Shown piece after piece: positions 55,352 through 64,000 of a stretch of 64,000 bases of DNA (position 1 is the stretch's first letter; every line of letters begins with the position of its first letter). The position numbers and the translations under genes are program-made. Source of the stretch: Pseudoxanthomonas beigongshangi (GTDB lineage: Bacteria; Pseudomonadota; Gammaproteobacteria; Xanthomonadales; Xanthomonadaceae); assembly GCF_016820515.1 (NCBI RefSeq), contig NZ_JADHDV010000006.1, positions 124,001-188,000 of the forward strand, written 5' to 3'. The notes beneath the pieces are model-generated. The model did not search any database, had not been told where the DNA came from, and worked only from the letters and a program-made list of their open reading frames with translations.

Positions 55352-56350
55352 TCAGTTGTTTTCGGTTTGATCGAGGTACCAGCTGGCGGCGCCGATGACG
55401 CCCAGTTGCCCGTGCTCGACCAGCTTCACGGGAATGCGTTCGAGCGCCTCGCGCATCGTTCCCTTGTTGAGGAAACGCGGTACGAAGCTGCTCTGGAGAA
55501 GGAATTCGCGGATGTTCGGCAGGATGCCGCCGGCCAGGTAGACGCCGCCCTGCACGCCGTACAGCAGCGCCATGTCGCCGACCACGCTGCCGAGCAGGCC
55601 GCAGAACACGTCGAGCGTCTCGTGGGCCAGCGCGTCTTCGCCCGCGAGGGCGGCGGCGGTGATATCGCCGGGACGCGAATGGGCGGGCGTCACGCCACCG
55701 CGCACGGCGCACAGCGCGGTATAGAGGTTCATCAGTCCGGGGCCGGACAACGCCTGTTCGATCGGCACGTGCGGACGCGTCTTCAGCATTTCCGTCAGCA
55801 CCGCCATTTCCAGCGCGTTGCCGGCGGTGAGCGCGGCCTGGCCGGCTTCGGTCGCCAGCACCACCGAGCGCTTGCCCGACGGAATCCACACTGCCGCGCC
55901 CAGACCGGTGCCCGGACCCAGGATCAGGATGGGGCCGCGCGGCGGCGCCCCGACCGGGCCGGCGAGCTGCAGCACCTGGCTGGCGTCGACCTGCGCGGCG
56001 GCGTGCGCGACCGCTTCGAAGTCGTTGACCAGTTGGAAGTCATCGAAACCCAGGCGCGCGCGGAGTTCGGCCAGCGACAGGCGCCAGGGCAGGTTGTTGG
56101 TGATGACGGTACCGTCTTCCAGCGCGTAGCCGGCGCTGGCGATCACGCCACGATTCACAGGCAGGCCGCCCAGGCCGGCCAGGAAGTCCTGCAGGATGTC
56201 GGCCAGCCCCGGGTAGTCGGCGCAGGCGTATTTGCGGTATTCCAGCACGCTGATGGGCACGGCCGGATCGTTGCCGCCGCGCACCAGTCCGACACGGACG
56301 TGGGTGCCGCCGACATCCGCGGCAATGAAGGCGTCGCCTGCCCGGCTCAT
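55352..56350 (-). CDS. glk: Glucokinase-family sugar kinase (likely GlcNAc kinase)
   Basis: 332 residues of the Glk family: ATP phosphate-binding DVGGTHVRVGL at the start, TNNLPWRLS, the substrate loop LVNDFEAVAHA with catalytic Asp, and GPGTGLGAA. It is not a ROK kinase (no CxCGxxGC zinc motif). It is the only sugar kinase in the locus; NagA needs GlcNAc-6-P and NagP delivers unphosphorylated GlcNAc, so GlcNAc kinase activity is the likely role (inference). ATG 56350 is taken as start; an in-frame GTG at 56398 would add 16 residues and is conserved in the remnant copy, so it remains possible. Confidence 0.88.
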   Translation of the reverse strand: MSRAGDAFIAADVGGTHVRVGLVRGGNDPAVPISVLEYRKYACADYPGLADILQDFLAGLGGLPVNRGVIASAGYALEDGTVITNNLPWRLSLAELRARLGFDDFQLVNDFEAVAHAAAQVDASQVLQLAGPVGAPPRGPILILGPGTGLGAAVWIPSGKRSVVLATEAGQAALTAGNALEMAVLTEMLKTRPHVPIEQALSGPGLMNLYTALCAVRGGVTPAHSRPGDITAAALAGEDALAHETLDVFCGLLGSVVGDMALLYGVQGGVYLAGGILPNIREFLLQSSFVPRFLNKGTMREALERIPVKLVEHGQLGVIGAASWYLDQTENN

Positions 56351-56441
56351 GGGATCCACCGGCAATGGATTGGCGATTGCGACCACACGTCTCCCCACAT
56401 GTCCGCGAAGGGGCGAAAACGAACAGCCCCGATGGCGCCGG

Positions 56442-56471
56442 AGTGTGGGAGGGGTTTGACAACGTTGTCAA
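56442..56471 (-). promoter_or_regulatory. Promoter of glk-TonB receptor 2
   Basis: -35 TTGACA (56466-56471) and -10 CACACT (56442-56447), 18-bp spacer, identical in layout to the receptor 1 promoter. Confidence 0.6.
56457..56470. promoter_or_regulatory. Predicted NagR operator 2
   Basis: Perfect palindrome TGACAACGTTGTCA overlapping the -35 of the glk promoter. Confidence 0.75.
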
Positions 56472-56799
56472 CACTCTGTCATCAAATACAGGCAGGGCGG
56501 GTGGTGCTCGGATCAAATTTGCGTGTGATCCGATGCAGACTCTCCTGTTCAGTTTCAAAACTGAAGAAATACATTCAGATTTAAGGGTTTGAGGCGCCCT
56601 GCGGGCCGTGCCCGTTGTTGCGGTGCGACAAATCCGGAAACCCAAGCGTGCTGTACGCGTGCAAGGAGAAGCCGGTCGCGGGTGGCTTCGCGGACGATTC
56701 TGTGACAACGTTGTTTCCAGAGGGAGCCACGCAGCGGCAGGGCGTGGACGCCGGTCGCGGATCGGCCATCACAATCAGAGAGAGGGGAGTTCGCCAGAC
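56471..56799 (+). promoter_or_regulatory. glk-nagP divergent regulatory region
   Basis: About 330 bp without a gene. It holds operator 3 toward the nagP side and ends in a purine-rich ribosome site (GAGGGGAG) before nagP. No clear -10 for nagP was found. Confidence 0.5.
56703..56716. promoter_or_regulatory. Predicted NagR operator 3 (imperfect)
   Basis: TGACAACGTTGTTT, matching operators 1 and 2 at 12 of 14 positions, 84 bp before the nagP start. Confidence 0.65.
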
Positions 56800-58074
56800 A
56801 TGACTGCGGTACAAGGCTCGCGACAATACGTGTCCATTGCCATCATCGGCCTGCTGTTTTTCATCTTCGGTTTCGTCACCTGGCTCAACGGGCCGCTGAT
56901 CACCTTCGCCAAGCTGGCGTTCAATGTCAGCGAGACCTACGCCTTCCTGATTCCCAGCGCGTTCTACATTTCCTATTTCTGCCTGGCGTTGCCGTCCTCG
57001 GTGATCCTGCGCAGGACAGGCATGAAGAAGGGCATGGCGCTGGGGCTGTTCGTGATGGCGATCGGTGCGCTGGTGTTCGGCCAGTTCACCACCCATCGCT
57101 GGTATCCCGGCGCGCTCGGTGGCGTGTTCACCATCGGCGCCGGCCTGGCGATCCTGCAGACCGCGGCCAATCCCTACATCAGCATCCTTGGCCCGATCGA
57201 GGGCGCGGCGCAGCGCATCGCGGTGATGGGCATCTGCAACAAGGTCGCCGGCATGCTCGCGCCCATCGCGCTGGCGGCTTTCGTGATGCACGGCATGGGC
57301 GACCTCGCCGCGCAGGTCGAAGCGGCCGCCCCGGAGGCGAAGGAACTCCTGCTCAACGAGTTCGCCGCGCGCGTCTACGGCCCCTACATGGTGATGGCCG
57401 GCCTGCTGGTATTGCTGGCGGTCGGCATCCTGTTCTCGCCGTTGCCGGAAGTGAACACCGCCGAAGCTAATGCCAACGGAGCTGGTGGTGAAGAGACGAC
57501 TCGCCGCAGTGTGTTCCAGTTCCCCCATCTGCTGCTGGGCGTGATCTGCCTGTTCGTTTATGTCGGTGTGGAAGTGCTTGCCGGCGATGCCATCGGTACC
57601 TATGGAGAAGGTTTCGGCCTGCCGCTGGACGAGACCAAGATATTCACGCTTTACACCCTGTTCGCGATGCTACTGGGTTACCTGTTCGGCCTGGTCGCCA
57701 TCCCGCGCTTCATCTCGCAGGAGCGCTACCTCAGCGTGTCGGCCGTGCTGGGCATCGTGTTCGCCATCGGCGCGTTCCTGACCCATGGCTATGTGTCGGT
57801 CGGCTTCGTTGCCGCGCTCGGCTTCGCCAACGCGATGATGTGGCCGGCGATCTTCCCGCTGGCGATCCAGGGCCTGGGCCGCTTCACCGAAACCGGATCG
57901 GCGCTGCTGATCATGGGCATCGCCGGCGGCGCGGTGATTCCGCAGCTGTTCGCGGTGTTCAAGCAGACCCATGATTTCCAGCTGGTGTTCACCGCACTGG
58001 CGGTGCCCTGCTACCTGTACATCCTGTTCTTCGCCCTGCGCGGCCACAATGTCGGCCGCGTGAAGGCGGGTTGA
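56800..58074 (+). CDS. nagP: N-acetylglucosamine MFS transporter NagP
   Basis: Inner-membrane sugar permease of the FHS family in the major facilitator superfamily, 424 residues, 12 predicted helices. FFIFGFVTWLNGPLITFAKLAF in helix 1, ILQTAANPYISILGP in helix 4 and TETGSALLIMGIAGGAVIPQLF in helix 10 match the fucose/glucose/GlcNAc permease group. Placement beside nagR, nagB and nagA favours GlcNAc. Sugar enters unphosphorylated. ATG 56800 has a GAGGGGAG site. First gene of the nagPRBAX operon. Confidence 0.92.
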   Translation: MTAVQGSRQYVSIAIIGLLFFIFGFVTWLNGPLITFAKLAFNVSETYAFLIPSAFYISYFCLALPSSVILRRTGMKKGMALGLFVMAIGALVFGQFTTHRWYPGALGGVFTIGAGLAILQTAANPYISILGPIEGAAQRIAVMGICNKVAGMLAPIALAAFVMHGMGDLAAQVEAAAPEAKELLLNEFAARVYGPYMVMAGLLVLLAVGILFSPLPEVNTAEANANGAGGEETTRRSVFQFPHLLLGVICLFVYVGVEVLAGDAIGTYGEGFGLPLDETKIFTLYTLFAMLLGYLFGLVAIPRFISQERYLSVSAVLGIVFAIGAFLTHGYVSVGFVAALGFANAMMWPAIFPLAIQGLGRFTETGSALLIMGIAGGAVIPQLFAVFKQTHDFQLVFTALAVPCYLYILFFALRGHNVGRVKAG

Positions 58075-58102
58075 GCGGCCATGGACCGCGTGGAGATTCC
58101 CC

Positions 58103-59182
58103 ATGGCTGAGAACGGCATGCGCAGGCCCACCATCAAGGATGTCGCCGAGCGGGCCAAGGTTTCGCTGAAGACGGTCTCGCGGGTCATCAACAACGAGCC
58201 GTCGGTGATGCAGGGCACGCGCGCGCGCGTCCTGCACGCCATCGCCGAACTGGACTACGAACCGGATCAATCCGCGCGCAACCTGCGCAGCGGCACGCCG
58301 TTCGTGATCGGGCTGGTCTACGACAACCCCAACCCGTACCACATCATCGGCGTGCAGAACGGCGTGTTGGCGGCGTGCCGGGAAACCGGTTTCGGCCTGC
58401 AGATCCATCCCTGCGACTCGACTTCGCCGTTGCTGGCCGAGGAACTGGCCGAGTTCGTGCAGCGATCGCGCCTGGCCGGACTGGTGCTGACCGCGCCAAT
58501 GTCCGAGCGGATGGAACTGGTGAACGCGCTGGCCGCGCGCGGTGTCAAGATGGTGCGGATCATCGCCGCCACCGAGGACCCGCAGGATGGCCAGCCGTGC
58601 GTGTACGTGGATGATCACGACGCCGCCTACGAGATCACCGAGCACCTGATCCAGCTGGGCCACCAGCGCATCGGTTTCCTCTGGGGCGGGCTTGCGCACC
58701 GTTCCTCGATCGAGCGCTACAACGGCTACGAGAAGGCGTTGAAGGATTACGGCATCCCGCTGGACAAGCACCTGGTGGTGCCCGGCGACTACACCTTCGA
58801 CGACGGATTCCGCGGTGCGCGCCGGCTGCTGGCCTTGCGCGAACCGCCGACGGCGATCTTCGGCTCCAACGACGAAATCGCCGCCGGCGTGCTGGCGGCG
58901 GCCAAGTCGGCGGGCATGAACGTGCCCTACGACCTGTCCATCGCCGGTTTCGAGGACAGTCCGTTCTCGCGCCAGTCCTGGCCGCCGCTGACCACCGCCA
59001 AGCAGGCCACCGAGGACATCGCCAAGCAGGCCGCGCGCCTGTTGATCGCCACGCTGCGGCAGGACGCCTACGACGACAACCCCACTCCCGTGCACAACCA
59101 GGGCTTCGTGCCGCAACTGGTGGTGCGCGGATCCACCGCGCCGGTCCGCCTGCGCGCCGAACGCCCCGACCCCACGACATGA
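58103..59182 (+). CDS. nagR: LacI-family transcriptional regulator NagR
   Basis: 359 residues: N-terminal HTH with hinge (TIKDVAERAKVSLKTVSRVINN, residues 10-31) and a periplasmic-binding-protein-like sensor domain. The likely operator is TGACAACGTTGTCA, found at three places in this locus; the inducer is probably GlcNAc-6-P or GlcNAc (inference). Overlaps nagB by four bases. Confidence 0.92.
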   Translation: MAENGMRRPTIKDVAERAKVSLKTVSRVINNEPSVMQGTRARVLHAIAELDYEPDQSARNLRSGTPFVIGLVYDNPNPYHIIGVQNGVLAACRETGFGLQIHPCDSTSPLLAEELAEFVQRSRLAGLVLTAPMSERMELVNALAARGVKMVRIIAATEDPQDGQPCVYVDDHDAAYEITEHLIQLGHQRIGFLWGGLAHRSSIERYNGYEKALKDYGIPLDKHLVVPGDYTFDDGFRGARRLLALREPPTAIFGSNDEIAAGVLAAAKSAGMNVPYDLSIAGFEDSPFSRQSWPPLTTAKQATEDIAKQAARLLIATLRQDAYDDNPTPVHNQGFVPQLVVRGSTAPVRLRAERPDPTT

Positions 59183-60243
59183 CCGACGTTTCCCCACTTC
59201 CCGCTCCCGCCGATACGCTGATGTTCCAGGAGGCGCAGCAGACCGCCGACGTGGTCGCCGCGCAGTACCAGCGCAACGAGGCCACGATCCGCGCGCTGGC
59301 CGCGGATCTGCGCGCCAATCCGCCGCCGTTCGTGGTGACCTGCGCACGCGGCAGTTCCGATCACGCCGCGACCTACGCCAAGTACCTGTTCGAAACCCAG
59401 CTGGGTTTCGTCACCGCGTCGGCCTCGCCCTCGGTGGGCTCGGTGTACGAAGCGAAGCAGAAGCTCAGGGACGCGCTGTACATCGTCATCTCGCAGTCGG
59501 GCAAGAGTCCGGATCTGCTGCACAATGCGCGCGCCGCCGCCGAGGCCGGTGCGCGGGTGGTGGCAATCGTCAACGTCGAGGATTCGCCTTTGGCGGGACT
59601 GGCCGACACGGTGATCCCGCTGCACGCCGGTCCGGAGCGCAGCGTCGCGGCGACCAAGAGCTACCTGAGTTCGCTGGCGGCGATCCTGCAACTGGGCGCG
59701 TACTGGAAGGACGAGGCGACCCTGCGCGATGCGCTGCCGCTGCTGCCGGACGCGCTGCGGCAGGCGTGGGCGGCGGACTGGTCGCCGGTCACCGACGGCC
59801 TGGTGGATGCGCACAACCTGTTCGTGCTTGGCCGTGGCCTGGGCCTGGCCGCTGCGCAGGAAGCCGCGCTCAAGTTCAAGGAAACCTGCGGCCTGCACGC
59901 CGAAGCCTACAGCTCGGCCGAAGTGAAGCACGGTCCGATGGCACTGGTCGGTCCGGGCTTCCCGGTGCTGTGCTTCGCCCAGCCGGATGAAACCGGCGCC
60001 GGAACCCTGGCGCTGGCGCGCGAGTTCCGCGGCCGCGGCGCGCAGGTGTGGGTGGCTTCGGAGGAAGCCGATCCGACTGCCGGTCCCGGCGAGTCGCTGC
60101 CGCTGGTGCGCGCACCGCATCCGGCCTGCTCTCCGCTGCTGACCATCCAGAGCTACTACCGTGCAATCAACGCGCTGGCGCTGCGTCGCGGCTACAACCC
60201 CGACGTGCCGCCGCATCTGAACAAGGTCACCGAAACCGTATGA
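59179..60243 (+). CDS. nagB-II: SIS-domain glucosamine-6-phosphate deaminase (NagB-II type)
   Basis: 354 residues with two SIS domains, resembling the isomerase half of GlmS and AgaS rather than classical NagB. CARGSSDHAATYAKY and ISQSGKSPDLL form the first sugar-phosphate site; LGRGLGLAAAQEAALKFKETCGLHAEAYSSAEVKHGPM the second. It converts GlcN-6-P to fructose-6-P and ammonia. Four-base overlaps couple it to nagR and nagA. Confidence 0.9.
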   Translation: MTDVSPLPAPADTLMFQEAQQTADVVAAQYQRNEATIRALAADLRANPPPFVVTCARGSSDHAATYAKYLFETQLGFVTASASPSVGSVYEAKQKLRDALYIVISQSGKSPDLLHNARAAAEAGARVVAIVNVEDSPLAGLADTVIPLHAGPERSVAATKSYLSSLAAILQLGAYWKDEATLRDALPLLPDALRQAWAADWSPVTDGLVDAHNLFVLGRGLGLAAAQEAALKFKETCGLHAEAYSSAEVKHGPMALVGPGFPVLCFAQPDETGAGTLALAREFRGRGAQVWVASEEADPTAGPGESLPLVRAPHPACSPLLTIQSYYRAINALALRRGYNPDVPPHLNKVTETV

Positions 60244-61388
60244 GCACCGCGCTTGTCCAGGGCCGCGTGCTGACCGCGCAGGGCTTCGCCGAGGGCGTGG
60301 CGGTGGTCATCGACGGCGGCGATATCGTTTCGATACTGCCGGAAGCGGATTTGCCCGCCGATTTGCCGCGCCACGATCTGCGCGGTGCATGGCTGGTGCC
60401 GGGCTTCATCGATGCCCAGGTCAACGGCGGCGGTGGCGTGCTGTTCAACAATACGCCGACGGTGGAGGCGATCCGCCGCATTGGCGAAGCGCACCGCCGG
60501 TTCGGTACCACCGGTTTCCTGCCGACCCTGATCAGCGATGATCTCGACGTGATGCGCGAAGCCGTCGCCGCGACCCGCCAGGCGATCGCCGAGGGGGTGC
60601 CCGGGGTGCTCGGCATCCACCTGGAAGGGCCGTACCTGGCCCCGGCGCGCAAGGGCACCCACGATGCGGGCAAGTTCCGCGTGCCGGACGCGGCGGAGAT
60701 CGAGCTCGCCTCGTCGCTGGACAATGGCGTCACCCTGATCACGCTCGCGCCCGAACGCCTGCCGACCGAAACCATCCATGCGCTGGTGGCGCGCGGCGCG
60801 GTCGTCGCCGCCGGCCATACCGCCGGCAGCTACGAGGAAATCCGCGCCGGCCTGGCCGCGGGCATCCGCGGTTTCACCCATCTGTACAACGCGATGTCGC
60901 CGCTGCAGGGACGCGAGCCCGGCGCGGTCGGCGCTGCGCTGGAGGATCCCGACAGCTGGGTCGGCATCATCGCCGACGGCCACCACGTGCATCCGGGCAG
61001 CCTGCGGGTCGCGCTGGCGGCCAAGCCGCGCGGCAAGGTGTTCCTGGTGACCGACGCGATGCCGCCGGTGGGTTCCGACGATCCCAGCTACGAACTGTAT
61101 GGCGAGACCATCACCGCAGTGGACGGCGTGGTCCGAAACGCGGCCGGTTCGCTTGCCGGTTCCGCGCTGGACATGGCGATGGCGGTGCGCAACGCGGTGA
61201 ACCTGCTGGGACTGCCGTTGGCCGAAGCCGCGCGCATGGCCTCGACCTATCCGGCCGAGTTCCTCGGACTGTCCGCCACCCACGGCCGTATCGCCACCGG
61301 CTTCCGCGCGAACCTGGTCGCGCTGGACGATCGGTTGCAGGTGGCGGCGACCTGGATTGACGGCCAGCACGCCGCGCACGCGGGCTGA
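60240..61388 (+). CDS. nagA: N-acetylglucosamine-6-phosphate deacetylase
   Basis: 382-residue metal-dependent hydrolase of the amidohydrolase superfamily. Conserved points: GIHLEGPYL (metal-binding Glu), AGHTAGSYEE and THLYNAMSPL (metal His residues), and LVTDAMPPVG with catalytic Asp. Gives GlcN-6-P and acetate. The DAQVNGGGG N-terminal segment stands where other NagA proteins have DxHxHG. Confidence 0.95.
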   Translation: MSTALVQGRVLTAQGFAEGVAVVIDGGDIVSILPEADLPADLPRHDLRGAWLVPGFIDAQVNGGGGVLFNNTPTVEAIRRIGEAHRRFGTTGFLPTLISDDLDVMREAVAATRQAIAEGVPGVLGIHLEGPYLAPARKGTHDAGKFRVPDAAEIELASSLDNGVTLITLAPERLPTETIHALVARGAVVAAGHTAGSYEEIRAGLAAGIRGFTHLYNAMSPLQGREPGAVGAALEDPDSWVGIIADGHHVHPGSLRVALAAKPRGKVFLVTDAMPPVGSDDPSYELYGETITAVDGVVRNAAGSLAGSALDMAMAVRNAVNLLGLPLAEAARMASTYPAEFLGLSATHGRIATGFRANLVALDDRLQVAATWIDGQHAAHAG

Positions 61389-61418
61389 TATCGCGGTCGC
61401 CGACGGAGCGCAGTGGAG

Positions 61419-62495
61419 ATGAGCACGAAGGCGCCGCAGCGCTTCTCTTCGGTGGATGCATTGCGTGGCCTCACCGTCGCGGCGATGCTGCTGGTCAATG
61501 ATCCTGGCGACTGGGGGCATGTGTATGCGCCGCTGATGCACGCCGAGTGGCATGGCTGCACGCCGACCGATCTGATCTTCCCGTTCTTCCTGTTCATCGT
61601 CGGCGTGTCGATTTCGCTGGGTGTCTCGCCGCGGCTGGAAGCCGGCGGCGAGCGCGGTGCCTTGCTGCGCGCGGTGCTCTGGCGCGGCACCAAGATCATC
61701 GCCATCGGCCTGCTGCTGCACCTGCTGGCGTTCTGGTGGCTCGACAAGCCGTGGTTCCGGCCCTGGGGCGTGTTGCAGCGGATCGGCCTGTGTTTCATCG
61801 CCGCCGGCGCGATGGCGCTGTACCTGCGTCCGCGCGGACAATGGATGGTTGCGGCGTTCCTGTTGCTGGGTTACTGGGCGCTGCTGGCGATGGGCGGCAG
61901 CTACGCGCCGCTGGACAACCTGGCCAGCCGCGTCGATACCGCGTTGTTCGGATCGTTGCTCTACCAGTTCGATCCGGCTACCGGGCGAGGCCACGATCCC
62001 GAAGGACTGCTCAGCACGTTGCCAGTCATCGCCACGACCCTGCTGGGCGTGCGCGCCGGCGACTGGCTGCGGCGCCAGCGGGTCGGGCGGCTGCTGCCGG
62101 CGGCCGCGCTGGCGCTGGCGGTCGGCGGACTGTGGTCGCTGTGGCTGCCGTTGAACAAGAACCTGTGGACGTCCTCCTACGTGGTGTGGACGGCGGGCTG
62201 GGCGCTGCTGGCGCTCTGGGGCGCGCACGTGCTGATCGATCGGAAGGGCCTGCGCCCCTGGGGACGCAGTTTCGGCGTCAATGCGATTGCCGCCTATGCC
62301 GGCTCCGCGATCATGGTCTATGCGTTCTCCGCGCTGGGCTGGATGCAGGCGATCTACCGGCACGGTTTCGCCGACTGGATGACACCCCGGTTCGGCCCGT
62401 ACCTACCTTCGCTGGCCTTCGCCGTGGCGTTTGTCCTGGTCTGGTGGGCGATCGTCCGGCTGATGGATCACCGGCGCTGGTACCTGAAGGTCTGA
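61419..62495 (+). CDS. nagX: NagX, inner-membrane acyltransferase-like protein
   Basis: 358 residues, about 10 membrane helices, related to heparan-alpha-glucosaminide N-acetyltransferase (COG4299). LRGLTVAAMLLVNDPGDW and WHGCTPTDLIFPFFLFIVG are diagnostic. Members in Shewanella and Xanthomonas nag clusters are called NagX; the reaction is not settled. ATG 61419 is preferred over an in-frame GTG at 61413. Confidence 0.88.
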   Translation: MSTKAPQRFSSVDALRGLTVAAMLLVNDPGDWGHVYAPLMHAEWHGCTPTDLIFPFFLFIVGVSISLGVSPRLEAGGERGALLRAVLWRGTKIIAIGLLLHLLAFWWLDKPWFRPWGVLQRIGLCFIAAGAMALYLRPRGQWMVAAFLLLGYWALLAMGGSYAPLDNLASRVDTALFGSLLYQFDPATGRGHDPEGLLSTLPVIATTLLGVRAGDWLRRQRVGRLLPAAALALAVGGLWSLWLPLNKNLWTSSYVVWTAGWALLALWGAHVLIDRKGLRPWGRSFGVNAIAAYAGSAIMVYAFSALGWMQAIYRHGFADWMTPRFGPYLPSLAFAVAFVLVWWAIVRLMDHRRWYLKV

Positions 62496-62579
62496 GGCCA
62501 CGACGCGGGACGCGCATCGGATCACGACTTCCTTCGCCTGACCGGAGTAAAAGGGGGCATCCCCGACCGGAATCCGGCC

Positions 62580-63845
62580 ATGAACCTGTCCGCCTGGAGC
62601 GTCACCTGCCTGACCCTGTCGTTGATCGCCTGCGATGGCAATGCGGTCGCGGTGACCGCGCCCGACGATGACCGGAACGAACCCGCGTCGACACCACTCG
62701 TGCTCGCGGGCCATGTGCCGTCCCCGCCGATCGCGGCCGCCGCCCAGGCCGCGCCGGCACCGCAGGTGACCGGCGGGACGCAGCCAGCATTGCGGATTCC
62801 CGATCCGCCCTTCGTCAGCACCGAGGTCGCGCGCTTCGACCAGCCGTGGGCGATGACCTTCCTGCCGGATGGGCGCCTGCTGGTGACCGAGAAGCCCGGC
62901 CGCCTGCGCCTGTTGAATCCCGCCACCGGGCAAAGTGGCGAGATCAGCGGGGTGCCCACCGTGGCCTATGGCGGCCAGGGTGGCTTTGGCGATGTGATCC
63001 TGCATCCGCGATTCGCCGACAACGGGATGATCTACGTGAGCTATGCGGAGCAGGGCGCCAACAGCACGCGCGGCGCGGCGGTGGCGCGGGCGCGCCTGGT
63101 GATCGATGCCGGCGCCAACACCGGACGGCTGGAAGGATTGCAGGTGATCTGGCGGCAGGTACCCAAGGTCACCGGCGACGCCCACTACAGCCACCGCATG
63201 CTGTTCGATGCGCAGGGCAAGCTGTGGATCAGTTCCGGCGAGCGCCAGAAGGCTTCGCCCGCGCAGGACATGCAGAGCAATCTCGGCAAGATCATCCGGC
63301 TCAATGACGATGGCAGCGTGCCGCCCGACAATCCCTTCGCCAACCAGGGCGGGGTAGCGGCGCAGGTCTGGTCACTTGGACACCGCAATGTACTGGGATT
63401 GGCGTTCGATCCGTCGGGCAGGCTGTGGGCGCACGAAATGGGACCGGCTGGCGGCGACGAACTGAACCTGATCGAGCGCGGCTCCAACTATGGCTGGCCG
63501 ATCGTTTCCAACGGCGACAATTACGATGGCAGCCCGATTCCGGATCATCCGACCCGACCCGAATTCAACGCGCCGGAGATTTCATGGACGCCGGTGATCG
63601 CGCCGGCCGGGTTCATCATCTACCAGGCGGATCTGTTTCCGTACTTCCGTGGGCGTGGTTTCATCGGCGGTCTCGCGTCGCAGGCGTTGATCCAGGTGGA
63701 GTTCGGTGACACTCCGCGCGAAGTGAAGCGCTATCCGATGGGACGTCGCATTCGCGAAGTCGAACAGGGGCCCGACGGCGCGATCTGGTTGCTGGAAGAC
63801 GGAGCGGATGCGCGCCTGCTGAAGCTCACGCCCAATCGCGGCTGA
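62580..63845 (+). CDS. PQQ-dependent sugar dehydrogenase, lipoprotein
   Basis: 421 residues of the soluble glucose/aldose dehydrogenase (GSDH/YliI-like) six-bladed propeller family. Lipobox LIAC puts the acyl-cysteine at residue 18. Signatures: [35 protein letters not shown], and [23 protein letters not shown], which hold PQQ-binding and calcium residues. Oxidises aldoses in the periplasm. It follows nagX by 84 bp on the same strand and may be cotranscribed; PQQ synthesis genes are not in the window. Confidence 0.9.
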   Translation: MNLSAWSVTCLTLSLIACDGNAVAVTAPDDDRNEPASTPLVLAGHVPSPPIAAAAQAAPAPQVTGGTQPALRIPDPPFVSTEVARFDQPWAMTFLPDGRLLVTEKPGRLRLLNPATGQSGEISGVPTVAYGGQGGFGDVILHPRFADNGMIYVSYAEQGANSTRGAAVARARLVIDAGANTGRLEGLQVIWRQVPKVTGDAHYSHRMLFDAQGKLWISSGERQKASPAQDMQSNLGKIIRLNDDGSVPPDNPFANQGGVAAQVWSLGHRNVLGLAFDPSGRLWAHEMGPAGGDELNLIERGSNYGWPIVSNGDNYDGSPIPDHPTRPEFNAPEISWTPVIAPAGFIIYQADLFPYFRGRGFIGGLASQALIQVEFGDTPREVKRYPMGRRIREVEQGPDGAIWLLEDGADARLLKLTPNRG

Positions 63846-63846
63846 C

Positions 63847-63870
63847 GTCCGCCGGCGAACACCGGCGGAC
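63847..63870. terminator. Hairpin between the sugar dehydrogenase and ohr genes
   Basis: Stem GTCCGCCGG/CCGGCGGAC, six-base loop, no T run on either side, at the junction of two convergent genes. It could be a bidirectional terminator of low strength. Confidence 0.45.
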
Positions 63871-63885
63871 GCGCCTCAAGGCAAA

Positions 63886-64000
63886 TCAGTCGACGACCAC
63901 CAGACGCACGTCGATGTTGCCGCGGGTGGCATTGGAGTACGGGCACACCTGGTGCGCCTGTTGCACCAGCGCCTCGGCCTCCTCGCGGGGCAGCCCCGGC
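63886..64000 (-). CDS. ohr: Organic hydroperoxide resistance protein (Ohr/OsmC family), 5' end beyond window
   Basis: The last ~37 codons of a minus-strand gene. The visible tail includes [17 protein letters not shown], where the Cys is the resolving cysteine of Ohr peroxidases. Ohr reduces organic hydroperoxides with lipoylated proteins as donors. The reactive cysteine and start lie beyond the right edge. Confidence 0.9.
   Translation of the reverse strand, partial: PGLPREEAEALVQQAHQVCPYSNATRGNIDVRLVVVD

Noticed and set aside
1-64000. CRISPR arrays, tRNA or rRNA genes, prophage or insertion sequences
   Set aside because: No regular direct-repeat array, no cloverleaf-like or rRNA sequence, and no integrase or transposase reading frame were seen on either strand.

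Overview
This window reads as ordinary chromosome from a high-GC gammaproteobacterium of the Lysobacter/Luteimonas/Xanthomonas group (Xanthomonadaceae). The support is gene content and order: a full aa3 oxidase and heme A cluster, an rpsU-yqeY-dnaG cluster divergent from tsaD, a PutA without the DNA-binding domain, GTAG-headed REP palindromes, and a GlcNAc locus pairing a LacI regulator with TonB-dependent receptors. I place it at family level only. I see no rRNA, tRNA, CRISPR array, prophage or insertion sequence.

Layout. 1-6.1 kb: partial M16 protease, truC, a MAPEG protein, a lipoprotein M28 peptidase and a periodic 'VNG' repeat protein. 6.3-10.5 kb: gpmI-envC-ctp. 10.5-15.5 kb: methyltransferase, CPA2 antiporter, DUF1820, rhomboid and a FadL-type porin. 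15.5-21.3 kb: two tandem membrane GGDEF proteins and putA. 21.5-30.1 kb: cytochrome oxidase, with DUF2244, ctaC, ctaD, a 44-residue membrane protein, ctaG and ctaE, then SURF1, a Sco-like CxxxC protein, ctaA and ctaB; a DUF2909 gene is embedded on the opposite strand. 30.1-36.9 kb: S9 peptidase, DUF442 phosphatase, and the macromolecular-synthesis cluster (rpsU, yqeY, GNAT, YihY, dnaG) without rpoD directly after dnaG. 37-41 kb: tsaD, folB, an MscS channel, a divergent folK and a pteridine reductase. 41-44.3 kb: ATP-grasp, alpha-E and the Anbu proteasome-like protein. 44.4-46 kb: MidA-type methyltransferase and VanZ.

46-62.5 kb is one catabolic locus for chitin-derived sugars. A GH20 hexosaminidase and two TonB-dependent receptors supply hydrolysis and outer-membrane uptake. 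NagP imports GlcNAc, a Glk-family kinase phosphorylates it, NagA deacetylates GlcNAc-6-P and a SIS-type deaminase yields fructose-6-P. NagX is an inner-membrane companion and a LacI-family protein (NagR) is the likely regulator. Three copies of the palindrome TGACAACGTTGTCA (one imperfect) sit at the likely promoters. The window closes with a PQQ-type sugar dehydrogenase and a partial ohr.

The most unusual observations are an internally deleted glucokinase remnant between the operator and the first TonB receptor, a six-codon leader shared by both receptors, and the Anbu/ATP-grasp/alpha-E module in tail-to-tail arrangement without its usual transglutaminase.
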